DNA from: Mesorhizobium sp. B1-1-8
GTDB taxonomy: Bacteria; Pseudomonadota; Alphaproteobacteria; Rhizobiales; Rhizobiaceae
NCBI RefSeq assembly: GCF_006442795.2
Contig: NZ_CP083956.1
Coordinates: 5,371,501-5,435,500 of the forward strand
DNA length: 64,000 bases
Direction: 5' to 3'
Shown: positions 46,948 to 56,246 of the stretch, piece by piece
Layout: every line of letters starts with the position of its first letter
Position numbering within the stretch: position 1 is the stretch's first letter
Position numbers and translations under genes: made by a program
The notes under the pieces: generated by a model
Databases searched by the model: none
What the model saw: only the letters and a program-made list of their open reading frames with translations
What the model was told of the DNA's origin: nothing

Positions 46948-47763
46948 ATGACGATCAGGCTCGTTCTCGCCGGTTGCGGCAATATGGGTTACGCCATGCT
47001 TTCGGGCTGGCTGAAGGCCGGCAAGCTTCCGCCGGCGGAGGTCTTCGTGGTCGAGCCCAATGCCGAATTGCGCCACCTCGCCGAAGCGCTGGGCTGCCGC
47101 GCCGCCGCCGACGCTGACGGCATCCCGGCCGATGCCGTGCCCGATCTTGTCGTCATCGCGGTGAAGCCGCAGGTGATCCGCGACGTGACGGCTGCTTACA
47201 AGCGCTTTGGCGGCGGCCTCACGACTTTCGTCAGCATCGCCGCCGGCACGCCGGTCGCCACCTTCGAGGAGATTCTGGGCAAGCTTGCGCCGATCATCCG
47301 CTGCATGCCGAACACGCCGGCGGCGATCGGCAAGGGCATGATGGTGGTGTATTCCAATCCGCTGGTTACCGACGACGTCCGGCGTTTCGTCGCCGAATTG
47401 CTTTCGGCGAGCGGCGTGGTGACGACGATCGACGACGAGGGACTGATGGATGCGGTAACGGCGGTCTCCGGCTCCGGCCCGGCCTATATCTTCCATTTCA
47501 TCGAGGCGCTGACGACTGCCGCCGAAACGGCAGGGCTGCCGCCGGCAACCGCAAAGCTGCTCGCCATGCAAACGGTCTATGGCGCCGCCTCGCTCGCCGC
47601 CGAAAGCGATGAGGAACCAGGTGTGCTACGCCGGCAGGTGACCAGCCCCAACGGCACAACCGCCGCCGCCCTTGCCGTGCTGATGGGCGAGGACCGGCTG
47701 ACCAAGCTTTTGACCGAAGCAGTGGAGGCGGCGCGGCTCAGGTCGGTAGAGCTGGGGCAGTAA
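46948..47763 (+). CDS. proC: Pyrroline-5-carboxylate reductase
   Basis: 271-residue enzyme making proline from pyrroline-5-carboxylate with NAD(P)H. The N-terminal site LVLAGCGNMGYAMLSGWL, DLVVIAVKPQVIRDV, IIRCMPNTPAAIGKGM and the signature AVSGSGPAYIFHFIEAL with VTSPNGTTAAAL confirm it. GGAGG lies 6 nt before ATG 46948. The 3' end overlaps by 26 bp with the convergent SAF-domain oxidoreductase. Confidence 0.95.
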   Translation: MTIRLVLAGCGNMGYAMLSGWLKAGKLPPAEVFVVEPNAELRHLAEALGCRAAADADGIPADAVPDLVVIAVKPQVIRDVTAAYKRFGGGLTTFVSIAAGTPVATFEEILGKLAPIIRCMPNTPAAIGKGMMVVYSNPLVTDDVRRFVAELLSASGVVTTIDDEGLMDAVTAVSGSGPAYIFHFIEALTTAAETAGLPPATAKLLAMQTVYGAASLAAESDEEPGVLRRQVTSPNGTTAAALAVLMGEDRLTKLLTEAVEAARLRSVELGQ

Positions 47764-49078
47764 CTTTTGCCCCATAGAGCATCTCGTCCTGCCGCTTGCG
47801 CAGGGCATAAAGCCTAGTGGTCTGATCCGGCGCGGCATTGTCCGTCGTCAGCAGTTCGCCCTTCCTGACCGGCTTCAGCACCGTGCCGCCTTCGAGCAGG
47901 CCGACCGGCACGGCGCGGCTGGCGCGGGCCTCGGCGACGGTCATGGTCCAGGAGCGGTAGCAGGTCTCGCCTATGGCGTCGAACGTTTCGCCCGCGGCAA
48001 GATCGCGTTTGGCGACGGCGCAGACTTCGGCCACCGGCCTCGGCAACGGCACCATGTCGGGCCGGCCGTAGAGCATGATCCGGGCGGCGGTCAGCGGCAC
48101 TTCCAGCGAGGTCAGATGATAGGGCCTGAAGAAGCTGTAATAGGGACCGTGGCCGACATGGAGATCGTTCATGCGCTCGACGATGCGCGGGTGCGTCGCC
48201 TCGACGATGACGAAGACGCCGGGCGCCACACCCTTGCCGACGGTGTAATCGACGACGCCCTTCCTCGACAGGATGCCGCCGTCCGCACGCGGGATGAGCA
48301 CCCTGGCCAGGTCGTCGCGGTCGGCCTTCGGGCCGTGCATGCCCGCGACATCCGGCACCAGGCCGGTGGCGTTGGCGATGGCGCACATCTCGACCATGGT
48401 CTTCGAGCCATCGACGAACTCGACCAGCATGCGCGGGTTCATGTTGCGGCGTTCCGCTTCGTCCCGGTAGTCGTCCGGCACGGCATCGTGGTTGAGCGGA
48501 TTGTTCTTGCCCTTGCCGGCGGAGACGATGGTGTAGCCGAGCGCCGAGGCGAACTCGATCAGTTCCATGCAGCTCGACGGCTCGTCGCCGGCGCCGACCG
48601 AATAGACGACGCCCAGGCGGTCGGCCTGCTGTTTCAGATAGCAGCCGATGGTGACGTCGGCTTCGACATTCATCATCACAAGATGCTTGCCGTGCTCCAT
48701 CGCCATCAGGTCGAAATCGGCGGCGACGCCCGGCTTTCCCGTGGCGTCGATGACGACATCGATCAGCGGGTTGGTGACCAGCATCTCGTTGGAGGTGATG
48801 GCGATCTTTCCGGCCTCGATGGCCTGGCTGACCCTGGACGCGGTGCCTGCCTCGGCGGCCATCGCCTCGTCGCCATAGGCGATGCGGATCGCCTCGCGGG
48901 CGGTATGCGGCCGGCGCGTCGCGATGGCGGCGACCGAAATGCCCGGCATCAGCATGCCCTGCGTGACCAGATCGGTGCCCATCTCGCCGGAGCCGATGAC
49001 GCCGATGCGCACGGGGCGGCCTTCGGCGGCGCGCCTGGCGAGGTCGCGGGCAAGCCCGGTCAGGGCGACATTTGTCAT
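47738..49078 (-). CDS. Homoserine dehydrogenase-like oxidoreductase with SAF domain
   Basis: 446-residue protein. The N-terminal Rossmann fold VRIGVIGSGEMGTDLVTQGM (about 23-42) resembles homoserine dehydrogenase and related NAD(P)-dependent oxidoreductases, with IDVVIDATGKPGVAADF and HLVMMNVEADVTIGCYL continuing it. VYSVGAGDEPSSCMELIEFA and the C-terminal SAF segment VCAVAKRDLAAGETFDAIGE complete the layout. The substrate is uncertain. Similar proteins act in sugar-acid breakdown in rhizobia. ATG at 49078 is chosen. Upstream in-frame residues are unrelated. Confidence 0.82.
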   Translation of the reverse strand: MTNVALTGLARDLARRAAEGRPVRIGVIGSGEMGTDLVTQGMLMPGISVAAIATRRPHTAREAIRIAYGDEAMAAEAGTASRVSQAIEAGKIAITSNEMLVTNPLIDVVIDATGKPGVAADFDLMAMEHGKHLVMMNVEADVTIGCYLKQQADRLGVVYSVGAGDEPSSCMELIEFASALGYTIVSAGKGKNNPLNHDAVPDDYRDEAERRNMNPRMLVEFVDGSKTMVEMCAIANATGLVPDVAGMHGPKADRDDLARVLIPRADGGILSRKGVVDYTVGKGVAPGVFVIVEATHPRIVERMNDLHVGHGPYYSFFRPYHLTSLEVPLTAARIMLYGRPDMVPLPRPVAEVCAVAKRDLAAGETFDAIGETCYRSWTMTVAEARASRAVPVGLLEGGTVLKPVRKGELLTTDNAAPDQTTRLYALRKRQDEMLYGAKVTAPALPT

Positions 49079-49692
49079 ACAAGAACGTCCATGCTTTTTG
49101 CTTTCAGCCCGCAATACAGGCAACGATGCCCGTTTGCCAACAAAACCAGCCGCGCATGGCAATTTCCGGCGCCAACGTTGCAGAACCGGAGCAGATTTTT
49201 CGCAGCAATCCGCGGCGTTCTGATTTTGCGGCAAGACGAGCTAATGCTCGAAAAGAGCAACATTCAGGAGGAGGCCGGAAATGACGGAATTCACGCCGGG
49301 GTTCGACCTGAGAGGCAAGGTTGTTCCGCTCACCGGCGTGGCAGCCCTGGGCGGAGGGCCTCCCATGACGTGCGAAAGGCGTTGCCCGCTGCGCAAATAT
49401 GACAGACAAAGCCAGCAATAATGAGCAACCGATTCCAAACGCGAAGCTGCAGTTGTCAGGAAAGTATCCGTTCACGGCTAATTGGCAGTCCGGCAGCGCG
49501 ACGTTTATGTGCCATTTTTGTTACATGCGCCGAGGCTTATGACCGGAATTCACGCTTTTAGACGCGTCTAATCCATTAAACGCTCACATCCCCGAAAAAT
49601 CTGATAGATACTGGCCGCAAGCTCCGGTGGCAGGCTTGGGCAAATAAGCGCCGACAAAAACAATAAGGCGCGGGGATAGTCACGGGGTAAAA
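49079..49692. other. Intergenic region with an SDR relic and tolC promoter
   Basis: 614 bases between the SAF-domain oxidoreductase and the TolC gene. It contains the short SDR remnant described separately (49281-49421), then a lower-GC stretch from about 49500 to 49690 that must hold the tolC promoter, including ACGCGTCTAATCC near 49561 and TCTGATAGATACTGG near 49599. No terminator or operator is clear. Confidence 0.45.
49281..49421 (+). pseudogene. SDR N-terminal remnant
   Basis: GGAGGAGG precedes an ATG at 49281. The 46-codon frame begins MTEFTPGFDLRGKVVPLTGV, close to the usual start of a short-chain dehydrogenase (PGFDLRGKVALVTGxxxGIG), then loses the family pattern within 25 residues and ends at 49421. 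I read it as the eroded start of a lost SDR gene with its ribosome-binding site still intact. Confidence 0.55.
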
Positions 49693-51150
49693 ATGACCAG
49701 GACGGGTAAAGTGACCGTCGGCTGGCGCTTTGCGCTCGCCATGACGGTGTCGATGCTGGCTTGCGGGAGCGCCGGCGCAATCACACTCAAGGAAGCCGTA
49801 GCAGTCGCGGTCGAGTCCAATCCGGAAATTGGGCAAGCGATCGAAAATCGCGAAGCGATCGAATTCGAACTGCGCCAGGCGAAGGGCCTCTATCTTCCGA
49901 GCGTAGACGTGGAAGCGTCGACCGGCGTTCGCCGCCTGGACAATTCTTCCCGGCGCGCGCTCGACGAGCAGCACGACGCTCTCTACCCGAACGAGGCGGA
50001 CCTCACCGTTTCGCAGACGCTTTATGACAGCGGGGCAAGGCGGGCCGAATTGGACCGGCAGGCCTCACGCGTCGACGGAGCGTCTTTCAGGGTGCTGGAA
50101 CGCTCCGAATTCATCGGGCTTTCCGTAGTCCAGGACTATCTCGAATACATGCTGCAGGCATCGATCGTCGCCGAAGCGAAGAAGAACCTCGCCTTCCACC
50201 AGTCCATTCTCGGCGACATCAAGCAAGGCATCGCGGGCGGCGCGCTCAACGATGCCGACCGGCAACAGGCCGAGGAACGCCTTTATGCCGCCAAGGCGCG
50301 GATGCAGGAGGCAACTGAAGAGCTTGAAGCGGCCAAGATCCGCTTCTTCAAGAATGTCGGCAAACCGCTGACCAATCCGTCGCGGCCGGCCGATGTCGCG
50401 GCCGCGCTGCCGCGGTCGCTCGACGACGCGATCGGCCTCGCCAGGCAGAACAATCCGCGCGTCCATATGGCCAACAGCGACATCGATGCCGCCGCGTCGC
50501 TGGTCGACGCCGCGCGGGCCAAATACGGCCCCACGATCACCGCCGAGGGAGTCGCCCGAGGTGGATATGACATCGACGGCGACAATGGCGACACCAGCGA
50601 CCTGCAGGCACGCCTCGTGCTGCGCTGGAACCTTTATCGCGGCGGTATCGACAAGGCCAATGAACAGGAACAGATCCGCCGCACCAGCGAGCAGCGTCTT
50701 GCGCTGCATCAGGTGCTGCGCGAGATCGAGGAAGCCGTCCGCACATCGTGGGACCGCCGCTTCCGCCAGGCCGAATTGGCAGGGACGCTGAGGCTGCAGG
50801 CCGCAACCAACGAAAAGCTGGTTGCGTCCTACCGAGAACAGTTCAAGGTCGGACAGCGCTCGCTGCTCGACGTGCTCGATGCGCAGAACACGCGTTTCAA
50901 TACCGCAACGCTGGCCGACACTTCGTCCTATGCGTCGCTGTTCGCCGAATACCGGCTGCTGGCCGCGACCGGGGAGTTGCTGAAGACGCTGAACATCCAG
51001 CCGGCCAAGCAAGCGGCGGCCTACGCGCGAACGGAATTCGGCGTGCCGAAAACGGCCGATACCGAAACCTATGCGCGAACGCCGTCGGAGCAGAAGAACG
51101 ATCTGCCATTCGACATTCTCGCGCCGGTCAGGAAGAAGCAGCCGATGTAA
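49693..51150 (+). CDS. TolC-family outer-membrane efflux protein
   Basis: 485-residue outer-membrane channel of a type I secretion system. A signal peptide (about 1-29, ending CGSAGA) leads to two OEP repeats of long helices: ITLKEAVAVAVESNPEIGQA, DLTVSQTLYDSGARRAELDR in the first and LVLRWNLYRGGIDKANEQEQ plus GQRSLLDVLDAQNTRFNTA in the second. It forms the exit duct with the HlyD and ABC proteins downstream. Spacing to the ABC gene is 30 nt. Likely exports the adhesin at 56571. Confidence 0.9.
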   Translation: MTRTGKVTVGWRFALAMTVSMLACGSAGAITLKEAVAVAVESNPEIGQAIENREAIEFELRQAKGLYLPSVDVEASTGVRRLDNSSRRALDEQHDALYPNEADLTVSQTLYDSGARRAELDRQASRVDGASFRVLERSEFIGLSVVQDYLEYMLQASIVAEAKKNLAFHQSILGDIKQGIAGGALNDADRQQAEERLYAAKARMQEATEELEAAKIRFFKNVGKPLTNPSRPADVAAALPRSLDDAIGLARQNNPRVHMANSDIDAAASLVDAARAKYGPTITAEGVARGGYDIDGDNGDTSDLQARLVLRWNLYRGGIDKANEQEQIRRTSEQRLALHQVLREIEEAVRTSWDRRFRQAELAGTLRLQAATNEKLVASYREQFKVGQRSLLDVLDAQNTRFNTATLADTSSYASLFAEYRLLAATGELLKTLNIQPAKQAAAYARTEFGVPKTADTETYARTPSEQKNDLPFDILAPVRKKQPM

Positions 51151-51180
51151 GTATCGATCATTGGTCCTTCGGGGCGGATC

Positions 51181-53313
51181 GTGAATCAGCAGCCAAATAT
51201 CCTGTCGCCCAAGGAGGCTTTCAAAGCCTGCTTCTCGGCCATTGCCGCCTATCTCGGCAGGCCGAGCGCGGAGACAGTGCTGTTTGCCGGAGTGCCGATT
51301 TCGGACACGCGCATCGAGCCGGACGACATCAGGCATCTGGCCGAACGCATCGGCCTCGAGGTCCAGGAATTCAGCCACCGCGATTTCGCGCGCGGCCGTG
51401 TCGATCTTCCGGCCATCGTCTTTCGCGTCAGCCAGTTGCCGATTGCGCTGCTGGCGGAGATCGAAAACGGACAATATCTGACGGCGCCGCAGGAAAACGG
51501 CCGCACCACGATCGGCAGGTCGGAACTCACCGAAAGCTATATCAGCGGCGGCGCCTCCTTCTCGATCACCTACGCCAACACCACCGAGGAGATGACGGTG
51601 GACTCGGCGCCGCGGATCGAAAGGCGGCATTGGCTGACCGGAACGATGGGGGCGTTCTGGCGCACCTATTCGAAGGTCGTGCTGTCGGCGGTCTTCATCA
51701 ATCTGCTGGCGATCGCCTCGCCGATCTTCACCATGAATGTCTACGACCGCATCCTGCCGAACAAGGCGATCGCGACGCTTTGGGTGCTGGCGATCGGCAT
51801 CGGGGCGGCCATCCTGTTCGATCTGCTGCTGAAGACGGCGCGCGCCTCGCTCATCGACTATGCCGGACGCAAGGCGGATCTCAGAATTTCCTATCTCCTG
51901 TTCGAGAAGGTGCTCAATTCATCCCTGTCGGCGCGGCCGGGATCGACCGGCGAATACGCCAACCGCGTCACTCAATATGAGTTCGTGCGGGAGTTCTTCA
52001 CCTCGAATACCATCAGCGTCTTCATCGACACGGTCTTCGTCTTCATCTTCCTGCTGGTCATCTATGCCATTGGCGGCTGGCTGGTGATCATACCGGCCCT
52101 GGCCTTCGTCATTTCCATCATCGTCGGCCTGGTGACGCAGCGGCGCATCGGCAAGCGGGTCGCCGCCTCGATGAACGAGGCGGCGCAGCGCCAGGCGCTG
52201 CTGGTCGAATCCATTTCCACGCTGGAGACGATCAAGTCGCTGCGCGCCGAGGCCTATCTGCTGCGCAAATGGGGCGAGCATTCGAAGAACGCCGCCAACA
52301 CGTCGGAGAAGATCAAGGAGCTTTCCGCCGCCGCCGGCAACATCACCGGCGCCATCCAGCAGCTGGTGACCGTGGCGCTGGTGGTGGCCGGAGCCTATGC
52401 CTTCTCGGACGGCCAGGTTTCGACCGGCGCGATCATCGGCACGGTGATGCTGGCCGGCCGGGCGGTGGCGCCGCTCGGGCAGATCGCCATCACGCTCGCC
52501 CGGTTCCGGCAGGCGACACTGTCGCTCAGGATCGTCAATGCCATCATGTCGCAACCCGAGGATCGGCCGGACACGGTCGGCTTCGTCAATCGGCCGATAC
52601 GCAGCGGCGCGGTCGTCTTCAGGAATGTCGGCTTCGTCTATCCGGGCACCGAGAACGAGGTGCTGAGCGGGCTGAACATATCGATCAGGGCCGGCGAGCG
52701 GATCGGCATCATCGGCCGCATCGGCTCGGGCAAGACAACGATGGGACGGCTGGTCGGACGCCTCTTTCTTCCGACCTCCGGCGAGCTGCTGCTCGACGGC
52801 ATCGACATGCGCCAATACCACCCGTCTGAAGTCCGCGCCGCGGTCGGCATCGTCGCGCAGGCCGGCGACCTGTTTTCGGGCACCATCAAGGAAAACCTCC
52901 TGATGGCTGCCCCGGAAGCGACGGATGAGGAGATCATCGATGCGGCGAAGGCAGCAGGCGTCGACGACTTCGTCTCGCGCCATCCGCGCGGCTACGACAT
53001 GAATGTCGGCGAGCGGGGCACCAATCTATCGGGTGGCCAGAGACAGGCGGTGGCGATCGCGCGGCTGCTTCTGACCAAGCCGAAGGTCGTCTTCCTGGAC
53101 GAGCCATCGGGTTCGATGGATCTGGCCTCGGAACGGCAGCTGATCAAGCAGCTCAAGGTGGCGTTCGACCGCAACACGACGCTGATCGTGTCGACCCATC
53201 GCTACAGCATGCTGGAGCTGGTCGAACGCCTCATCGTCATCGAGCAGGGCCGCGTGGTTGCGGATGGCGCGAAGGAACAAGTCATCCAGGCGCTGCAAAA
53301 GGCGAATGCCTGA
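51181..53313 (+). CDS. Type I secretion ABC transporter (LapB-like)
   Basis: 710-residue inner-membrane exporter. An N-terminal C39-like domain (about 1-135) lacks a catalytic cysteine in the usual place and would only recognise substrate. A six-helix transmembrane domain follows (from about 160), with MNVYDRILPNKAIATLWVLA typical of the LapB/RTX exporters. The ATPase has Walker A IGRIGSGKTTMGRLVG near 515, signature LSGGQRQAVAIARLLL and Walker B VVFLDEPSGSMDLAS. The GTG start at 51181 follows GGGGCGG. Next gene hlyD is 14 nt away. Export of the large adhesin is expected. Confidence 0.92.
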   Translation: MNQQPNILSPKEAFKACFSAIAAYLGRPSAETVLFAGVPISDTRIEPDDIRHLAERIGLEVQEFSHRDFARGRVDLPAIVFRVSQLPIALLAEIENGQYLTAPQENGRTTIGRSELTESYISGGASFSITYANTTEEMTVDSAPRIERRHWLTGTMGAFWRTYSKVVLSAVFINLLAIASPIFTMNVYDRILPNKAIATLWVLAIGIGAAILFDLLLKTARASLIDYAGRKADLRISYLLFEKVLNSSLSARPGSTGEYANRVTQYEFVREFFTSNTISVFIDTVFVFIFLLVIYAIGGWLVIIPALAFVISIIVGLVTQRRIGKRVAASMNEAAQRQALLVESISTLETIKSLRAEAYLLRKWGEHSKNAANTSEKIKELSAAAGNITGAIQQLVTVALVVAGAYAFSDGQVSTGAIIGTVMLAGRAVAPLGQIAITLARFRQATLSLRIVNAIMSQPEDRPDTVGFVNRPIRSGAVVFRNVGFVYPGTENEVLSGLNISIRAGERIGIIGRIGSGKTTMGRLVGRLFLPTSGELLLDGIDMRQYHPSEVRAAVGIVAQAGDLFSGTIKENLLMAAPEATDEEIIDAAKAAGVDDFVSRHPRGYDMNVGERGTNLSGGQRQAVAIARLLLTKPKVVFLDEPSGSMDLASERQLIKQLKVAFDRNTTLIVSTHRYSMLELVERLIVIEQGRVVADGAKEQVIQALQKANA

Positions 53314-53327
53314 ACGGAACAAGGCAA

Positions 53328-54617
53328 ATGCTTGCAAGAGAAGATCGCCCGCCATTTTTCGCATCGGCGTCCATCTACATCATAGGGGCGCTGTTCGTGG
53401 CCTTCATCGGCTGGACATCCTTTGCCGAGATCGATGAGATCGCGCGCGGCGACGGCAAGGTGATACCCGCCTCGAAGACGCAGATCATTCAGGCCAGCGA
53501 GCCCGGCGTCGTGCAGGAGATCGCCGTCAAGATCGGCCAGACCGTCAAAAAGAACGACCTCATCATCCGTCTCGACAACTCCGGCAACACGTCGAGCCTT
53601 GGCGAGGAGAAGGCCAAGGCGCGGGCGCTGCAGGCGCGCATCGCGCGGCTGCAATTCGAGCAGAGCGGCAATGTCGAAGGGTCGTTTCCCTGCCCCGCTG
53701 AAATCCGGAAGGTGGCGCCGGAAATCTGCGACAATGAGCAAAAGCTGCTCGTCGCGCGCCGCGACAATTTCGAGGTCAAGCTGTCGGTTCTCAAATCGCG
53801 CCTCGATCAACGCGAGAAGGAGCTGGACGAAGCCACGGCCAATTCGGACCGCCTGTCCAAGAGCCTGGCCGTCAGCGACCAGGAGACGGCGCTGATCGAG
53901 TCGATGGTCAAGAAAGGCCTGATGGCCAGGACCGAGCAGATCCGCGTCGAGCGCGAGCAGACCGATCTGCGCGGCCAGCTCAACCTCGCAGGCGAGACCA
54001 TCAAGAAGGGCCAGGCGGCGATCACCGAGGCCAAGCTTCAGGTCGACGAGCTCGGCTTGCAGTTGCAGCAGGAAGCATTGAGCGACCTGACGCAGGCGCT
54101 CGCCGATCTTTCCGTGGTCGACGAGACCATTCGCGGCGCAACCGACAAGGTGGCGCGCACCGACATCCGCTCGCCTGTCGACGGCATCGTCAACACGCTC
54201 GATGTCAACACGCTCGGCGCCTTCGTCCAGCCGGGCGCGGTCGTGGCCGGCATCGTGCCGACTTCCGAGACGCTTCTGGTCGAAGCGCGGGTTTCGCCGC
54301 GCGACGTCGCCTTCATCCAGCCAAACCAGGATGCGCTGATCAAGGTCACCGCTTACGACTTCTCTATCTTCGGCGGTATCGAAGGCAAGGTCTCGAACAT
54401 CACCGCCGACAGCCTAGTCGACCAGAAGACGGGCGAGCCCTACTACCAGGTGCGGGTCGCGACCGACAAGTCGACGCTGACAAGGGACGGCAAGACCTAC
54501 TCGATCATCCCCGGCATGATCTGCTCGGTCGACATCAAGACCGGGCGCAAGACCATCCTCACCTACCTTTTGAAGCCCATCAACAAGGCGCGTCAGGAGG
54601 CGATGAGTGAACGGTAG
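53328..54617 (+). CDS. HlyD-family type I secretion periplasmic adaptor
   Basis: 429-residue membrane fusion protein. A short cytoplasmic N-terminus and one helix (about 12-32, ASIYIIGALFVAFIGWTSF) precede the lipoyl-like half GVVQEIAVKIGQTVKKNDL, a long coiled coil (about 95-255) with LVARRDNFEVKLSVLKSRL and GLMARTEQIRVEREQTDLR, the second lipoyl half TDIRSPVDGIVNTLDVNT, and a beta barrel ending TYLLKPINKARQEAMSER. It links the ABC exporter to TolC. Its last 11 bases overlap the next gene. Confidence 0.93.
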   Translation: MLAREDRPPFFASASIYIIGALFVAFIGWTSFAEIDEIARGDGKVIPASKTQIIQASEPGVVQEIAVKIGQTVKKNDLIIRLDNSGNTSSLGEEKAKARALQARIARLQFEQSGNVEGSFPCPAEIRKVAPEICDNEQKLLVARRDNFEVKLSVLKSRLDQREKELDEATANSDRLSKSLAVSDQETALIESMVKKGLMARTEQIRVEREQTDLRGQLNLAGETIKKGQAAITEAKLQVDELGLQLQQEALSDLTQALADLSVVDETIRGATDKVARTDIRSPVDGIVNTLDVNTLGAFVQPGAVVAGIVPTSETLLVEARVSPRDVAFIQPNQDALIKVTAYDFSIFGGIEGKVSNITADSLVDQKTGEPYYQVRVATDKSTLTRDGKTYSIIPGMICSVDIKTGRKTILTYLLKPINKARQEAMSER

Positions 54618-55248
54618 CGCCACCCGCCCCGACACGCCGCGCGAGCGGCTGCTGCCGTCGCTCGAGGCCGAGGACTTCGGTCCGGAGTTCCGGGTCGTGG
54701 CGCGTGGCGGCGTGCGCCGCGGCATCCGGCTGGAGCGCGCCTTCTGGGTGTCGTTGAAGCAGATGGCGGAAAGCCGTAAATGTACGATCGGCATGCTGGT
54801 CGAGGAGATCGCTGAAAACCATCCCGACCAGGGCAATCTCACCTCGGCGATCCGGGTCGCGTGCATGCGCGGCCTGGCCGAGGAAAGCATGACGCTGCGC
54901 AAGCTCGCCTCGATCCGCACCATCAACGCGATCCTGGTCGCCTGCCCCTCGCCCGCTTTCGCGCTGTCGTCGTCGAAGAAGATCCTGACCTTCAACGCGC
55001 CGTTCCAGCAATTGGTCAGGCGTCAGTTGCCAAACGCACCGGGCGACGACGGGCGGCAGGACCTCAAGCTGGCGCTGGACCTCAACGTCACCGACATCTT
55101 CGCCAGGCTTGACGCCAATGGCGAGACGCCGGTCACCACCGGCTTCGTCATCGGCGCCGGCGAGCGCCGGTACCGCGGTCAACTCAGCGCCGTGCGCGCC
55201 CCGGTGACCGAGCCGGAACTCCTGATGGCGTTCGTCTTCAACGGCTAG
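54607..55248 (+). CDS. Ribbon-helix-helix plus PAS-like protein
   Basis: 213-residue protein. Residues about 25-90 match a ribbon-helix-helix (RHH_4-type) DNA-binding domain: RRGIRLERAFWVSLKQMAES, CTIGMLVEEIAENH and GNLTSAIRVACMRGL. Residues about 100-210 have a PAS-like pattern: INAILVACPSPAFALSSSKK, FNAPFQQLVRRQLP and RRYRGQLSAVRAPV. GTG at 54607 lies inside the hlyD end with AGGAGG 6 nt before it, so it is translationally coupled to the secretion genes. It may sense a ligand and regulate the adhesin system. The PAS assignment is by eye. It ends 4 nt into the convergent protease gene. Confidence 0.78.
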   Translation: MNGSATRPDTPRERLLPSLEAEDFGPEFRVVARGGVRRGIRLERAFWVSLKQMAESRKCTIGMLVEEIAENHPDQGNLTSAIRVACMRGLAEESMTLRKLASIRTINAILVACPSPAFALSSSKKILTFNAPFQQLVRRQLPNAPGDDGRQDLKLALDLNVTDIFARLDANGETPVTTGFVIGAGERRYRGQLSAVRAPVTEPELLMAFVFNG

Positions 55249-56246
55249 AAAGGCAAGCCGCCTTTCGCACCAAAACCGGAGCTCGCGGGCGTCACCGCCG
55301 TATCAGGCGAAGAGCCTTCGCCGGGCGCCACCGTCGCGAAGCCGCCGGCGGTATCGGCGATCTGCGCGCCCGACTTCGATCCGTGGATCCAGGCGCGATC
55401 TGTGCTGAAGGAATAGAGCGGAACATAGTCGGGAAGATCGCTGTCCATCGCGACATTATTGCTGAGGCTGTCCAGGATGAAGATGCCACTTCCCGTGCTC
55501 ACCGACAGCACAGCGTGGAAGAATTTCCGGCGGCGGTCCTGCAGCACGACGAGCGACATGCTCTGCGCCGGAATCCCGGCGCGCAACAGCGCCGCCATCT
55601 TCAATATGGCGAAATCCTCGCAGTCGCCGGCGGCATGCTCGAGGATCTCCGCAGGCGTCGCCCAATAATCGAGCTTGCCGTAGACGACGCTGTCCTTGCG
55701 ATAGGCGATCAGGCGGTTGATGCTGCTGTTGACGAAGGCCAGCTTGTCGCGAAAGCCTTTGCTGCCGGCAATGTCGACGATTGCGCCAAAAGCCGCGTTC
55801 TTGCGGTCGCAGGCGCTGCCCGGCGTGCAATCAAGAATGGCCCTGTAGACGGGGGCCCAGCGCGCCGCGACCGGGAAGTTGCGCATGGACAAGGCCACCG
55901 ATCCGAACACCCCGGGGATGATCGCCCCGGTCTGAATCGGGTCAACCTGGATCGGGCCGATGCTGTGGGCGGCATCGCCGCTCGAAGAACCCGCCGCCGG
56001 GTAAGCGTATAGGGGTCCGTAGGCGCCGGCGACGCCGGTTATCCGGTAGGCGGGGGCTGGCTGCCAGGGCTGCGGCCTGGCCAACGGGACGCCGCCGAGA
56101 AGGACCGGCGCAGGCACCGTTTGAGGGGTCGGATTTGCCAGGGAGATCGTGCTGGCGGATGACGGGTTCGCCATCCCGGCGAGGCCGATGGCCACCAGCA
56201 GAACCTTGATCCCCGACGCCCCCGGGATAGCCTTTTGTATTTTCAT
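55245..56246 (-). CDS. lapG: LapG-like transglutaminase-type cysteine protease
   Basis: 333-residue exported protein. A signal peptide (about 1-32) precedes a Pro-rich segment and a transglutaminase-like cysteine protease domain with Cys209 (HAAGDCEDFAILKM), His244 (KFFHAVLSV) and Asp259 (FILDSLS). LapG cleaves the N-terminal retention module of LapA-type adhesins in the periplasm and releases them, unless held by the c-di-GMP receptor LapD. ATG at 56246 is used, with AAAGGTGG upstream. It is divergent from the adhesin and convergent with the RHH-PAS gene. No LapD gene is in the window. Confidence 0.88.
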   Translation of the reverse strand: MKIQKAIPGASGIKVLLVAIGLAGMANPSSASTISLANPTPQTVPAPVLLGGVPLARPQPWQPAPAYRITGVAGAYGPLYAYPAAGSSSGDAAHSIGPIQVDPIQTGAIIPGVFGSVALSMRNFPVAARWAPVYRAILDCTPGSACDRKNAAFGAIVDIAGSKGFRDKLAFVNSSINRLIAYRKDSVVYGKLDYWATPAEILEHAAGDCEDFAILKMAALLRAGIPAQSMSLVVLQDRRRKFFHAVLSVSTGSGIFILDSLSNNVAMDSDLPDYVPLYSFSTDRAWIHGSKSGAQIADTAGGFATVAPGEGSSPDTAVTPASSGFGAKGGLPF

